From assembly GCA_029747585.1 (NCBI GenBank), contig JAPEVF010000004.1:62001-126000 (forward strand): 64,000 nucleotides of DNA, in the 5' to 3' direction. Below are positions 1 through 9,779 of this stretch, piece after piece. The number at the start of each line of letters is the position of its first letter. Position 1 is the first letter of the stretch. Below the pieces are notes generated by a model. That model did not search any database and was not told the origin of the DNA. It saw only the letters and a list, made by a program, of their open reading frames with translations. Position numbers and translations under genes: made by a program. The DNA is from Pleurotus djamor. Its lineage: Eukaryota > Basidiomycota > Agaricomycetes > Agaricales > Pleurotaceae.

Positions 1-51
1 TTGGGTCTGGAGGATGATCGTGGTCAATACTCTGACGCTCCTCACAATTAG

Positions 52-156
52 GACGCGGTTCGTTATATCAAGGAGAGTTATATTGCGTTTGCGGCGCCTG
101 GGGACGTTCGGTTTAATATACTCGCACTAGCACCTCCGTCGAAGTCCTCTGTGTAA
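52..156 (+). CDS. UCH-family ubiquitin hydrolase, last exon only
   Basis: This is the terminal exon of a ubiquitin C-terminal hydrolase (peptidase C12, UCHL3/YUH1 type) whose body lies left of the window. It follows an acceptor ending in TTAG at 51 and encodes 34 residues starting DAVRYIKESYI and including VRFNILALAPP, then TAA. The same exon is recognisable at the 3' end of the two other UCH genes here (430-1668 and 18127-19280) and matches the family C-terminus, where human UCHL3 has a short helix followed by a final strand. The gene faces the 430-1668 copy tail to tail, with 273 bp between stop codons, which suggests an inverted local duplication. The catalytic residues lie upstream and cannot be checked, so this copy may be functional or a remnant. 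Confidence 0.75.
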   Translation, partial: DAVRYIKESYIAFAAPGDVRFNILALAPPSKSSV

Positions 157-429
157 TCCGATTCTACGGTAATCAAACACCTGTTGGCAAGCCTGGAATC
201 TTTATGACGCATTGTCGGCGCGCCCTCAGTGTTCTTTTCGCCGAGGCCAGAGAATTTGTAAGATACCGCTAGAAAAATCAGAGAAGGCGATNAAAACGCA
301 TACGGGGTCGCGCTGGGTCAATCAGGCCGATTGAAGAAGACCTGGAGTTCAGTTATGCTGGACCGCGAGACATGCAGTCCTGTCGATTAGGGCTGTGAAC
401 TAGATTTTTTTCGAGATTACAAAGTCGCG

Positions 430-1668
430 TTATGTAGAACCATCTGACGGAGGTGCTAACGCTAGTATGTTGAACCGGACATCTCCAGGCGCGAACTTGA
501 TGTAATTCTCCTTGATATAACGAACCGCATCCTGGAGTAAGGGGGCCGTGGTACTTAGTATATGGATAATGATACAGGCCGAAGCACCTACCCGTAAAAC
601 ATCTTTGCATTCGCCTCGGTCAAGCGGACCCACTCTCTCACCATCAAGCTCTATCAGGCGCATCCCCGAGCTATCCTTTGGACGACCCGCCATCGCCTCA
701 GCAGCTTCCTTCAGAGTGGATTCACTTTCCGCAACTGAGCTGTCAGAGTCAAGAGCGACAGCAGCAACACCACCTTCGCTGGCCTTCTTGCGTAAATCAG
801 GTTCGGGAGCGGTAACAAAAGCGGAGTAATGAAGGGGAGTGTCCATGACTTCGTCGGTCACGATGGATTGGCCTTGTTGGGCTGTGTTCGTATGGATGTT
901 TGTGAAAAGGGGGGTGGTTTCGAGTAGATGCGCCCGCTCATCAGGTGTCTTCCCTTTGAAAATTCAGTGATTACGAGATGAAGTCATTTTAACCAGGAAC
1001 GTACCTTGACATTGTATTATAAACTCGGACAGAGGACTATGCGGCGAGAAGGTCACATTGCTCTAGTTATCGATGAGAGTAGGGGATGCTACCGAATAGA
1101 CTGACACTCACATTGGCGAGTGCGTGTACGATTGCCATGGTCCCACAGGCGTTGTTGATCTACAGCTGGTGAATGAGCTAAACCACGAGGAGAAACAGCA
1201 AACCGGGTCCTGACAGTTTGCTTGATCCACACAAGTGTGGGGTCAACAGGAAACGCGCCTATCTGCTTGACTGACTCATCCTCCGAGTCGTTCCTCGCTT
1301 TCACCTCTCCCAAGTCCGGGAAGATCAAGATCAATGCCTTCACTGGTTGCGGAATCAAAGCAAGTAACTAAACCGGCAAAACCGTGAGCATTGCTCGTAT
1401 ATCGTCCGATACTCACCTCTTCGTCGAGCCCTAGGACATCATGGAAGCAATCTTGCGATAAGATGAGACCAGCTTGTTTGGCCCACTAAGCAAGATGGTA
1501 TATAGCGTGCATGACATCGACTGGCGGTACTCATGTCCGTACCGAATTGAACACCTAAGATGATCGTCCTAATGATACATAGCCACTTCAAATAGGTTAC
1601 TAGCGATGACTTACTTCGGGATTGCACTCAAGGGGTACCCATTTCTGTGAAGATCTTCTGTTCGACAT
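430..1668 (-). CDS. Ubiquitin C-terminal hydrolase (UCHL3/YUH1 family)
   Basis: Cysteine protease of family C12, expected to remove small adducts from the ubiquitin (or NEDD8) C-terminus. The first exon (1668-1615) reads MSNRRSSQKWVPLECNPE. It is followed by a 12-nt microexon encoding VFNS (1554-1543), an exon WAKQAGL...LGLDEE (1485-1427), then LLALIPQPVKA through WIKQT, the nucleophile exon I-NNACGTMAIVHALAN (Cys near 1156), a short exon with SNVTFSPHSPLSEF, and a long exon with DERAHLLETTPLF, TDEVMD, catalytic His in the LHYSAF segment and catalytic Asp in IELDG. The last exon is DAVRYIKENYI...LALAPP. The intron before the last exon happens to be open in frame. Q (in KQT), C, H and D are all present, so the gene looks intact. 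Exon structure matches the copy at 18127. Confidence 0.85.
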
Positions 1669-1793
1669 GATTGATTTCAAGAAAGTTGTGAGGGCGTCGG
1701 TAAAGGGGGCGAAGAGGGGCGAAGACGCGTCACCTGTTCATGTGACCTCTCCCTGACGCGAATCGGCTATTAGTATTAGTAATAGTATGTATC

Positions 1794-2815
1794 ATGGCTC
1801 AACTTACTCTCGATAGTCGTATCGGCTCCATCCCAACCAAAGGCAAGCCGCTCCCCAGCTTCTCCCGCGTTTGGCAGGACGAAGCCGCTACTACCGCAAC
1901 TTACACGGTGGGAGCGCTGACACAACTCCATGTTGGTAACGACGTACTGGTGTACAAAGGCACATTAGTCGGGTACCCTTCCCAAATGGCAAAAGGACCT
2001 CGATGTCGTTTTGAAAACCGACATCGACGCTCGGTATCCTCGATATGAAGAGTTCGAAATCGAGGCTAACAATTACCGTCTCCTCTCGCCGTTTCAAGGA
2101 CGTACAATACCTAACTTCTACGGTCTTTTTCAAGCCACCATCCACGGAAAACTTGTATCGATTCTTGTACTCGACTACTGTGGTGAAATGGTTCCGTATA
2201 ACATTGAAGACGAGATGGACGATAATTATCGGTGTGTGCCGCATTCTACCCATGTAAATGACTTGCACTTATCCGTTGCTTTAGACGCGAAATATTCAGG
2301 CTAGTTGGGTCCCTCCATTATGCTGGCTTTCAGCACAACGACCTATCCCCTGGAAATGTCCTTCAGCGAGATGATGGCCGCTTGTTTCTGATTGACTTTG
2401 AACGCCTGGAACCACATAAATGTGGAATCAAACAGAAAGTCATCCCGGGCGACTTTGAACCTCTCCCAGACGACTTTGGCTGTGCTGAACTCCATGAGCT
2501 CGTCTCGGACCTGGGCTTTTGGGAGTCTTGTGAGTTCGCCCCCTTCGTTCTCTATTCGCTACCCTCACCCCCCTCTCTCCAGCGTCCATTGATTTTTACG
2601 GTCACAAAATCCACGTCAGCCAGTTCAAGACCGGATGTGCGGCCAAGATTGTCGGTGCCATTCCTGAATNTCTTCGTCGAGGCCAAGGGACCAATGAGAC
2701 GATGATGGAGGAAGCTGAGAAGGATATTGAGCGCATTGAAGCTCATCGTGCAGAGATGCTGAGGCTCCGGCCACCTGAGTCACGTACTATTACCAATCCT
2801 CACCTACAACAGTGA
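1794..2815 (+). CDS. Kinase-like fold protein (HNDLxxxN catalytic loop)
   Basis: Probable member of the protein-kinase-like superfamily, of the small fungal kind. The diagnostic segment is HNDLSPGNVL followed by RLFLIDFERLEP. This corresponds to the HxDxxxxN catalytic loop and a DFE metal-binding motif in place of DFG. Upstream, SPFQGRTIPNFYGLFQ and LVLDYCGEMV fit the hinge region of such proteins. Exons are joined by an intron of about 61 nt at 1908-1968 (TACACG to TCGGGTACC, which restores frame), one at about 2232-2282 (joining NYR to REIF) and one near 2531-2580. The last exon encodes IDFYGHKIHVSQF and a charged helix with EEAEKDIERIEAHRAEML. There is one N at 2670. The N-lobe is short and no clear glycine loop or VAIK lysine is seen, so ATP binding is uncertain. 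The substrate is unknown. Confidence 0.65.
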
Positions 2816-3435
2816 CCGTGAACGNTGAGGTCTGGAAATCTTCAGACCTTCGCATGTACTTATACTCTNTCGCCTTGTTTTCGGAGATGTTATCCTCTTT
2901 ACTCAACAACATCGTNGCTTGATCCAAGTATAAAAGTATTCGCTCATCCTTCATGTATCACTTCATAGATCCTTGGAGAATTCCAATTTCCATCCAATTC
3001 TGTAAGCTCTGGAGGCTGGAGTATATTGCCCTACACGTTGGGAGGCCTTTTCGCACTTAAATACTTAGCAAACCACCACCTGAGAATGTTCACTCGCTTT
3101 TTGGTGGGGTTCAAAGAAGAAAAAAAGGCATCAATCGGCTGTTCAGCGCCTTGCGCATAATTCCTACATAGTATTCTCCGAAAGCACTGAACACGCTTGC
3201 TGCTAACTAGTAGTATCTTCTCAANNNNNNNAAANGCACATCATTCGATCGAACGGATCAAACTCCCGGAGCGCCCANCGGACCGNGTTGCCTCCGCNTA
3301 TTANNNGGCTGCGCGTTCCGAGTAAAGCACGGCCAAATAAAAGACGTCAAGCAGCCAACTTTATATAATTCCGTGTCCTGTTTCCACTCTTCGTACCATC
3401 TTGCGCACGACCACCACGACCCCCGCTAATATATC
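2816..3435. other. Intergenic, with assembly gaps
   Basis: No coding potential recognised. The stretch holds a run of Ns near 3225-3235 and several single Ns, so the promoter of the downstream SLM1-type gene is imperfectly assembled. Confidence 0.6.
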
Positions 3436-5614
3436 ATGAACGACTCAGTATCGATCTCACGCGCGACGTCAGTGTCGCGAGCGTCGAAACATGGATCNAC
3501 NATGTCTCGGAATCAATCGCTCATCAAGAAGAACGTTGCGCCTCATGACTTGCGCCCNTCCGATGTACTCATCGAACGGTTCACGGCTTGGAAGGTNATA
3601 GTGAAGCAGTTGATCGCATATTTTGAAGTGAGGAANNCGAAAACTGGTTGGNAGAACTATNTNCTNACCGAATGTANCAGGGAATCGCAGATATCCACAA
3701 NAATACTGCCCGCGAATTGACGAAGCTTGGCGCAGTGATNCAAGTCCCATTCAGAGCAGGGAACCAATTCTTGGGCGAGGGTGGATTGCAGGTGCGCATN
3801 TATNNCTCTGGCCTGTTTGCACGAGCTGAATTTCCGGCTTTAGGACNTATACTACAATATACGAGACAAGACGCGTTCTGTCGCNGACCAGCACGCCAAC
3901 CTTGGCAGAACCATCGACAGTTCTATTGTGCAACATCTCCAGAAGCTTCGTGCTGAAATTAAGGCGCATATAAAGGTAGAAAAATCANANAGCATNTCTG
4001 ACGCTTTATTCATTNCCCNAGAATGTCCAAAATGANACAGGAANACTCGCCACAAGCGTCGCGAAAGAACGCGAACTTTCCACGCGTCTTGTGGCTGATT
4101 TATCGAACTCTGTTTCCGCTTTCAAGAACAGNCCGCTTGACGTGACGAGTAAGACTGACCCGTAAGTTGTNANTATGTCACTCAAGTGTNTGTCGCTAAT
4201 GCNCCTCCAGATACGTCGCNAACCAGGCCGTNGTCCGTCAGTTGAACAAGCAAGTCCACGAAGAGAACCTCCTCCAGAAGTCCATCATCATCATGCAGCA
4301 AAACTCTGCGCATTTCGAAGAAGGCATAGTTCGCGCNTTGCAATCAGCATGGCAAACATATGACGAATGGCAAAACCGTATGACATCACAAATTTCTGAC
4401 ATTCACACCAGACTCTCGGATAACTTTGNCTCGCTGGCTCCCGATCGCGAGTGGATCAGTTTTAGTGCGCGATCAGATCACTTGCTGGANCCCGATACTC
4501 CACTTCGGAACCCGGAAACGATCATGTACCCGCTGAAGGAGGATCCCAGCCTAATCCCAGTTCATTCTGGCATGTTGGAGCGCAAGAAACGATTCACCCG
4601 CGCCTACAAGGANTCNTACTACGTTCTTACTCCTGCTGGCTTCCTCCACGAGTATGCGTCTTCCGATCCAAGTTCTCCCGGAGGCTTGACTCCCCTTTTC
4701 TCTCTCTTCCTTCCTGCNTGNACTTTGGGTCCGCCTTCCAACTCGAACGCGNGATCNCACAAGTTCCACATCGAGGGNCGCAAAGATGGCATGGGCACCA
4801 CAAAGACAGGCTCCTTNAGGGAGAAGATCGGNTTNCGGGGTGGNAATGCGCATGCGTGGAGCTTTAGGACNCGGAGCAGAGAGGATATGATGGAGTGGTG
4901 GAACGACATCCGCATGCTCTGTGCCCGNTACCTCGTCGCTAGTGAGTCGATCGAGCGCAGCGGCCCTATTGCTGCTGCGGTTAGGGCTGCTGGATACGTC
5001 AGCGAAGAGGAGGACGGCACTGAAGAAGGAAGCAGTATAGAGGAGGAAGAAGAGCAGCATCTCGATCACGACGACGCATATGCTGACGCGGATGCTGNCG
5101 ANATGCCACCNTCGTACTCTCATCCCGCCAAACACTCTGGAATTGAGATTGGGCCCAACGGATATACGGTAAGCGGTTTGCGCGAACTTATCTTCCTCGG
5201 TGTACCAATCTGATCTTGTCTGATATTNAGCTNGAGAAGAAACCTCGTGCGCCTTCTGATGCTGGTGTAGACGATGGCGGCGAGGGCGCCGACATATCTA
5301 GGCGTCCCAGTAAGCGTCAGCAGGAGAAAGCGCCTGAAGGCCGNCCCCCTCACGTNGACAATGATCGCCACGAAATGCAAGTGATAAGTAATGGGGCAGC
5401 CCCCAACGGTAGGTAGTCCTGTTTCCCTGCATCACATGTCTGCGCCCATGCTCATCCATCCCTAGGCGCAGCTCACGACGAAGTTCACGGCAGCGACCAT
5501 GATTCTGTGGATCTGCCAGAAGCTATCGAAGCTAGCTATGACGACCACCCCGAAGTTAGCACTAACGAAGCTGGGCCCGCGCCTGCGGACAGTAAATTTC
5601 AGGAGCGTCTTTGA
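3436..5614 (+). CDS. SLM1: SLM1/SLM2-type PI(4,5)P2-binding PH-domain protein
   Basis: Homologue of yeast Slm1/Slm2, peripheral plasma-membrane (eisosome) proteins that bind phosphatidylinositol 4,5-bisphosphate and act downstream of TORC2. The start MNDSVSISR is followed by an F-BAR-like helical region: HDLR.SDVLIERFTAWK, then exons with GIADIHxNTARELTKLG and IRDKTRSVADQHANLGRTID...LQKLRAEIKAHIK. A PH domain follows: VHSGMLERKKRFTRAYK, YYVLTPAGFLHEY, HKFHIEGRKDG, HAWSFRTRSREDMMEWW. Basic residues K-K-R-F-T-R in the first two strands suit phosphoinositide binding. The tail is acidic and disordered (SEEEDGTEEGSS, IEEEEEQ) and continues across introns starting near 5169 and 5411 to ...ADSKFQERL. 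Many Ns fall in the gene. It converges with the DUF6535 gene on the other strand. Confidence 0.82.
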
Positions 5615-5917
5615 TGACCAAGCGGCCAGCCAACACCCCTGGAGCCCTAATTCGACGGCGTTGGGCGTGAAGCCTCNTCCGCTCTCNAAGACGTCCCGCG
5701 CATTTGATCAACGTATTTTCTTTTGGACGTTCGTAGTCTCTGCAATTACTTGTTTACCTCTTTTATCAATTACTCTGCGCATAATGTATAAATCTACGTA
5801 AAAGGATGTTGTCTCGCAACGGACTGCTCGTCTATCGAAGTGTCTAGTACAATGTTTCTTGGTTATATATAATACACNCTATTACAACAGCATAAATATT
5901 CGCTCCAGTCCTGCATG
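5615..5917. other. Convergent intergenic spacer
   Basis: AT-rich 3' flanks shared by two convergent genes. Candidate AATAAA-like and TATATA sequences occur, but nothing else is seen. Confidence 0.5.
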
Positions 5918-8354
5918 TTATCGTACAGTGACTTTCCTGGCCACAAACTTATCCACTTTCTCCTTCAATCCGATTTCCAGCTTCTCNGTCTGCGTGATGT
6001 CCACCAACCTCATGAAGCAGTTGACCAGAGCGTCAAGGGCCTGCTCAGAACGAATGAGTTCTTTGGTATCTCTATCCTCCAGAGTAGTGATATACAANAT
6101 GCAACAATCCACAAGTTGGTGCGTCAATTCAAGTCTCCTGTGAGCAGTCCCAACATGAGAGAGCGTTACTGGATTGGCCGAAGAAAGTAGAGCACATAAG
6201 CCACCCAGCGCTGCGCTGATCTCGATGATGATATCGTGAGAGTCAACGCTGACTGAGAGCTCGAGNAGATTGGCCTTCGAAAGTTCGAGGAATTTAATGA
6301 CGAAGGTGAATACGGTGTCGGACCACAGCGTAGGTTGTAAAGCTTGGATNTCGCTCCATTTTCTTTGTATCGTCGCGGTCATTTGTGAAGTGAAACTGGC
6401 ATATGCGTCCATGTTNGCAGGGAAATCTAGGGATCCTCCGACCTTGTTTACGAGCCAACAAAGCCGGAAGAGTGCTCTGTACATCTGCTTGTGCTCGTCC
6501 CCAGAAACTAGCTTCANCGCTTCCTTGAGAACGTGGCTTGAGAAGAGCTGCATCTGTAAGGAACCAGAGACTTTGCTTANGATCCAACCCATCATCCCCT
6601 CGAAGATGTGAGGATGNATGTCCTGGGATAGTGCCAATCCGATGGCCAATATCTGGCACTCGGAAAAATCNAANGCNTGTACNCCGAATACGGTATCAAG
6701 GTGGTCATTNATANCNTCCTGGGAATTGACGGTGAAGAACTCGGTGCCGAAGACGTCTGTCAGGATTCTGATAGCGCGGAAGGATACGACTTCTATAATC
6801 CATTGGTGATCTGGGTGGACATGGTGTTTATAGGCTGTCGTGCTGAGTAAAGCAAGTAGCGGGTTCTTCATGTGGTCCCAGTCGGCAAAATCACCCAAAA
6901 TTATGCTCTTGGAGAGTTTCACGACGGTAATGATGTAAGGGAATCGGACGAGTTGTCCTGGAGGGATATTGTTACCAGTGTGGTACTTCTCGATGGCCAA
7001 TACCGCGCTNAGGAGTTGGACTCTGACTGAGATGGGTACGTTGATGAGGCCGGAGAGGTCTCTCTTCGCGAGGACTAGCATGACGTTCANCTGACATTGC
7101 AATGACGCCTCGAACGACAGCAAATGAAGCACGGTGTTGACTTCGCGCTCGTCCCATGACCAATGAGATTTGAGGAGCGAGTTCAACGGCCCAACAGCGT
7201 GGGTTAGAGTTTCGTCGTCGTGAGTATCTTGGATGAGTTCATGGAACGCGTTCAAGTTGTCCGTACTGAGTGAAGGTGGAGATGTCTGGGGATCTTCACC
7301 GCGATGGCGCCACCTTAGGAGGGCTCCAATGCCGCTTTGAAATGGCGAAGTAGCGTGNTGGCGAATACCATGATAGATAGTGAAGAGAGCGATCAAGGCC
7401 GTTAGGCTAATAGCAGTGGCACCGATNGCTGATGCGCTATCCAGGTATTGGNCNTGCGTTTCAGAAGAGAGCGANATGGAAGTGATGTAGTCGAGNAGTC
7501 CCAGTGCGAATATAAAGACGGGGATGCTNAGNGTNAGNGGGAGGCTCTCAAGGAAGGGNCCNAGNGATGTTTGGGCGCCCGTCCATCGGAGATGTATNTC
7601 GGTCAGGCGACTTATNGCATCGCCNTCCGGTCGCATNAGTTTGGACAGAAAGCTGCGTCCTATCACTGCGAGNACGGCTGTGCATANCTAGGNGANATGA
7701 TGTCAACNANNGATCGATGAGAACTTNCNNNNTGNGGTNGGGACTAACCGCAAATATTAGGGCGGCAAAACAATANATATTNAGCCGCACATCCTCGGGA
7801 TCGGGCTCAAAGGTATCAGGCTCTGACCAGGAAAACGAAGAAGTATTTGCNCCACTCAACACGATTATTATTTCGGTGAGATTGGCAAGTANATCATTCG
7901 TTCGATCACCAGGCTCGGGCTTTATGTTTTGTAAAGCCTGAACTAGGAAGGACGTGACGATGGCAGAAAACAGACCGACCTAGAGGTCTNAATACGGTGG
8001 GTCGGGCGAGTACTGAAGAACTTACGAAAATGAGAAGAGTGTCAAGCCCACCTCTCCACCTATCAATTGTCGGTGACATCTTCTTCAATGTTGACTTCAA
8101 AAGTGGGTTCCATGCAGAGGCGCTTCGAACTGGTACCGATGGAGTGGAACTCCGTGAAGCATCTAGATTCAGTGATGTATTTTAAGCNCATACAGTAAGT
8201 TGCGGGGAGTGGGCGCTAACAAACCTTGAACTTCCTGTCGAGCATTTATTTCGCTCAATAGTCGTATCTGTTCACGTGTATGCTCGTCTTGCTTGTTTTG
8301 CCAGTCAAGTAATTGACGAAGCAGTTCAGTTTGTTTCTCCAACAAAGAGGCCAT
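5918..8354 (-). CDS. DUF6535-containing membrane protein
   Basis: Basidiomycete-specific membrane protein of unknown function. The start MASLLEKQTELLRQLLDWQ gives a short amphipathic/coiled-coil leader. An intron then leads to DASRSSTPSVPV and the DUF6535 core: WNPLLKSTLKKMSPTIDRW, RGGLDTLLIF, VGLFSAIVTSFLVQALQNI, and FEPDPEDVRLNIYCFAALIF. The core has the family's W...LDxxLxFxGLFSAxVTxFxxxS order, and hydrophobic helices follow (SIPVFIFALG, ATAISLTALIALFTIY). The remaining 450 or so residues form a soluble alpha-helical region (SFEASLQC, LALSQDxHPHIFEGMMGW), as is usual in the family. Ns cluster at 7430-7800 and blur exon borders there. The start was chosen at 8354 because the reading frame joins cleanly across the intron. 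DUF6535 genes are often multicopy; only one is seen here. Confidence 0.78.
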
Positions 8355-9779
8355 CCTAGAGGGAAAAATTCCATGAGATGTCCAGCACCACTGAAGTGAT
8401 NGATCATACGCACTGGTCATCATATATTGAGCGCGCGCTGAACGGATCAATCCTGGAGATATATGTAGTGGGTTAGACTTGGATTGGGACGAGGTTTTTT
8501 TAGTCGTCGAAAGCGTACGAGTAGAGGGTGCCCTCTGTATCCGCAGCATCGCTGGGACGACGGTAGGCACGTCGCGGCACGGAAAGACTAATAGGATTAG
8601 ATAAGTTGAAGTGTAGGTAAGGAGAGAGGTCTCACGTTGATGACTTGGACTTCAGCGGAGAAGCCATGAAAAGCACGGAGAGGAATGGAGTCGGTCGAGT
8701 TTGGTTTTAACAAAACGGCGTTGCCCAACAAACAATGAGGGTCACACGAAGGCGATTCGCATCAGTTGACAGAAGATGCTATGTAGTATCCGCGTCATTT
8801 CTGGATTTCTCGGCCGTTGAAGCGCTGGAACACTGCCATCAGCGGGATCAATTGTGAAGCATAGACTAAAACGGATAAAAGAACACATGTCCACCAACAC
8901 AGGATGAGTGCTATTGGCTGCAAAACGAGGCATCTTATACGAGGGGTAGTAGGCGTGGGTATTGACACTGACCTCAATTAGTAGGAAACTACACATAAGA
9001 GTCAGGGAGTAGTTCACCAAGTAAAGAAGGCGATGGATGTTGACGACATGAGGATGGTCGGGTAGCGTTAGCAGCAGTCCTGTCGGTGACAGACAACGAC
9101 GATAGCGCGACGAAGAGAGATCGCTCTTGCGGCCAACTTTGCAGTTGACTTCGCCGCGCAACCTTGGTGATGAGTCAGGCTGCACCCAGCCCAAGGGCGT
9201 TGGACGTGGGCTGAGTACTTGAGTAGCAAATCTAGTTGATGTTGGACATTGGAGGTTCGCATCGCTGAGATTCGCGCCGAGAGTCAACTCGAAGGTTCTT
9301 GCCTGGTTCCTGCAACTTGTTGGCTTTCTGGTGGGAAAGTTAACGAGGTCGACCCGATTTCCAACCTTTGACAGTCCATCCTCTTTGATCTGCAGACTAA
9401 AGCGGACGAGAGCATGGGGATAAGGCTCAAGGGACATAAAGTAGGGTGAACTTGCCTAGCATGCGAGAAACCCAGGATTGCACTGCTTTTAATCGCCTCT
9501 GGCGCTGGTGGGCCAGGCAAGGAGTAAGATAATATATTGAGGGAAAAGCTAGATTACAAAAAGATGTTTAGCTTGAGATGGTTGTTGTATATACTTAATC
9601 AAGTATCTGTGAGGGGTCATATCTGAGGTCGTAACGATCATAAGGTCGTGATAAGAATAAATACCCGTAGATGAAGAGCAAAGCAGAGCCAAAAGCAGAG
9701 CCAAAGGAGTGGTGGATATGAAGACGGAGGAGGGACGGGAAACAAGGGGAGTAACAAATGGAAAGATAACGATAAAATA
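8355..9779. other. Gene-poor stretch with one uncertain open frame
   Basis: A 231-codon open frame on the minus strand (9437-8742) has a moderately hydrophobic middle (LLYLVNYSLTLMCSFLLIEV) but matches no family I recognise, lacks an obvious partner exon, and may be chance. The DUF6535 promoter and the 3' flank of the SAM-domain gene also lie here. Nothing else is supported. Confidence 0.35.
8742..9437 (-). CDS. Hypothetical open frame, doubtful
   Basis: 231 codons without recognisable domains. One hydrophobic segment near residues 130-150 could be a membrane helix. There is no signal peptide at the start, and the N-terminal half (MSLEPYPHALVRFSL, then NLQCPTSTRF) is of unusual composition. 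It lies between the DUF6535 gene and the SAM-domain gene, on the same strand as both. A real gene would need transcript support, and an antisense or chance frame is as likely. Confidence 0.2.
   Translation of the reverse strand: MSLEPYPHALVRFSLQIKEDGLSKVGNRVDLVNFPTRKPTSCRNQARTFELTLGANLSDANLQCPTSTRFATQVLSPRPTPLGWVQPDSSPRLRGEVNCKVGRKSDLSSSRYRRCLSPTGLLLTLPDHPHVVNIHRLLYLVNYSLTLMCSFLLIEVSVNTHAYYPSYKMPRFAANSTHPVLVDMCSFIRFSLCFTIDPADGSVPALQRPRNPEMTRILHSIFCQLMRIAFV

Noticed and set aside
1908..1968. Apparent frameshift in the kinase-like gene
   Set aside because: A 61-nt intron with GTGGGA donor and TTAG acceptor, in phase 0, joins the two frames without any error.
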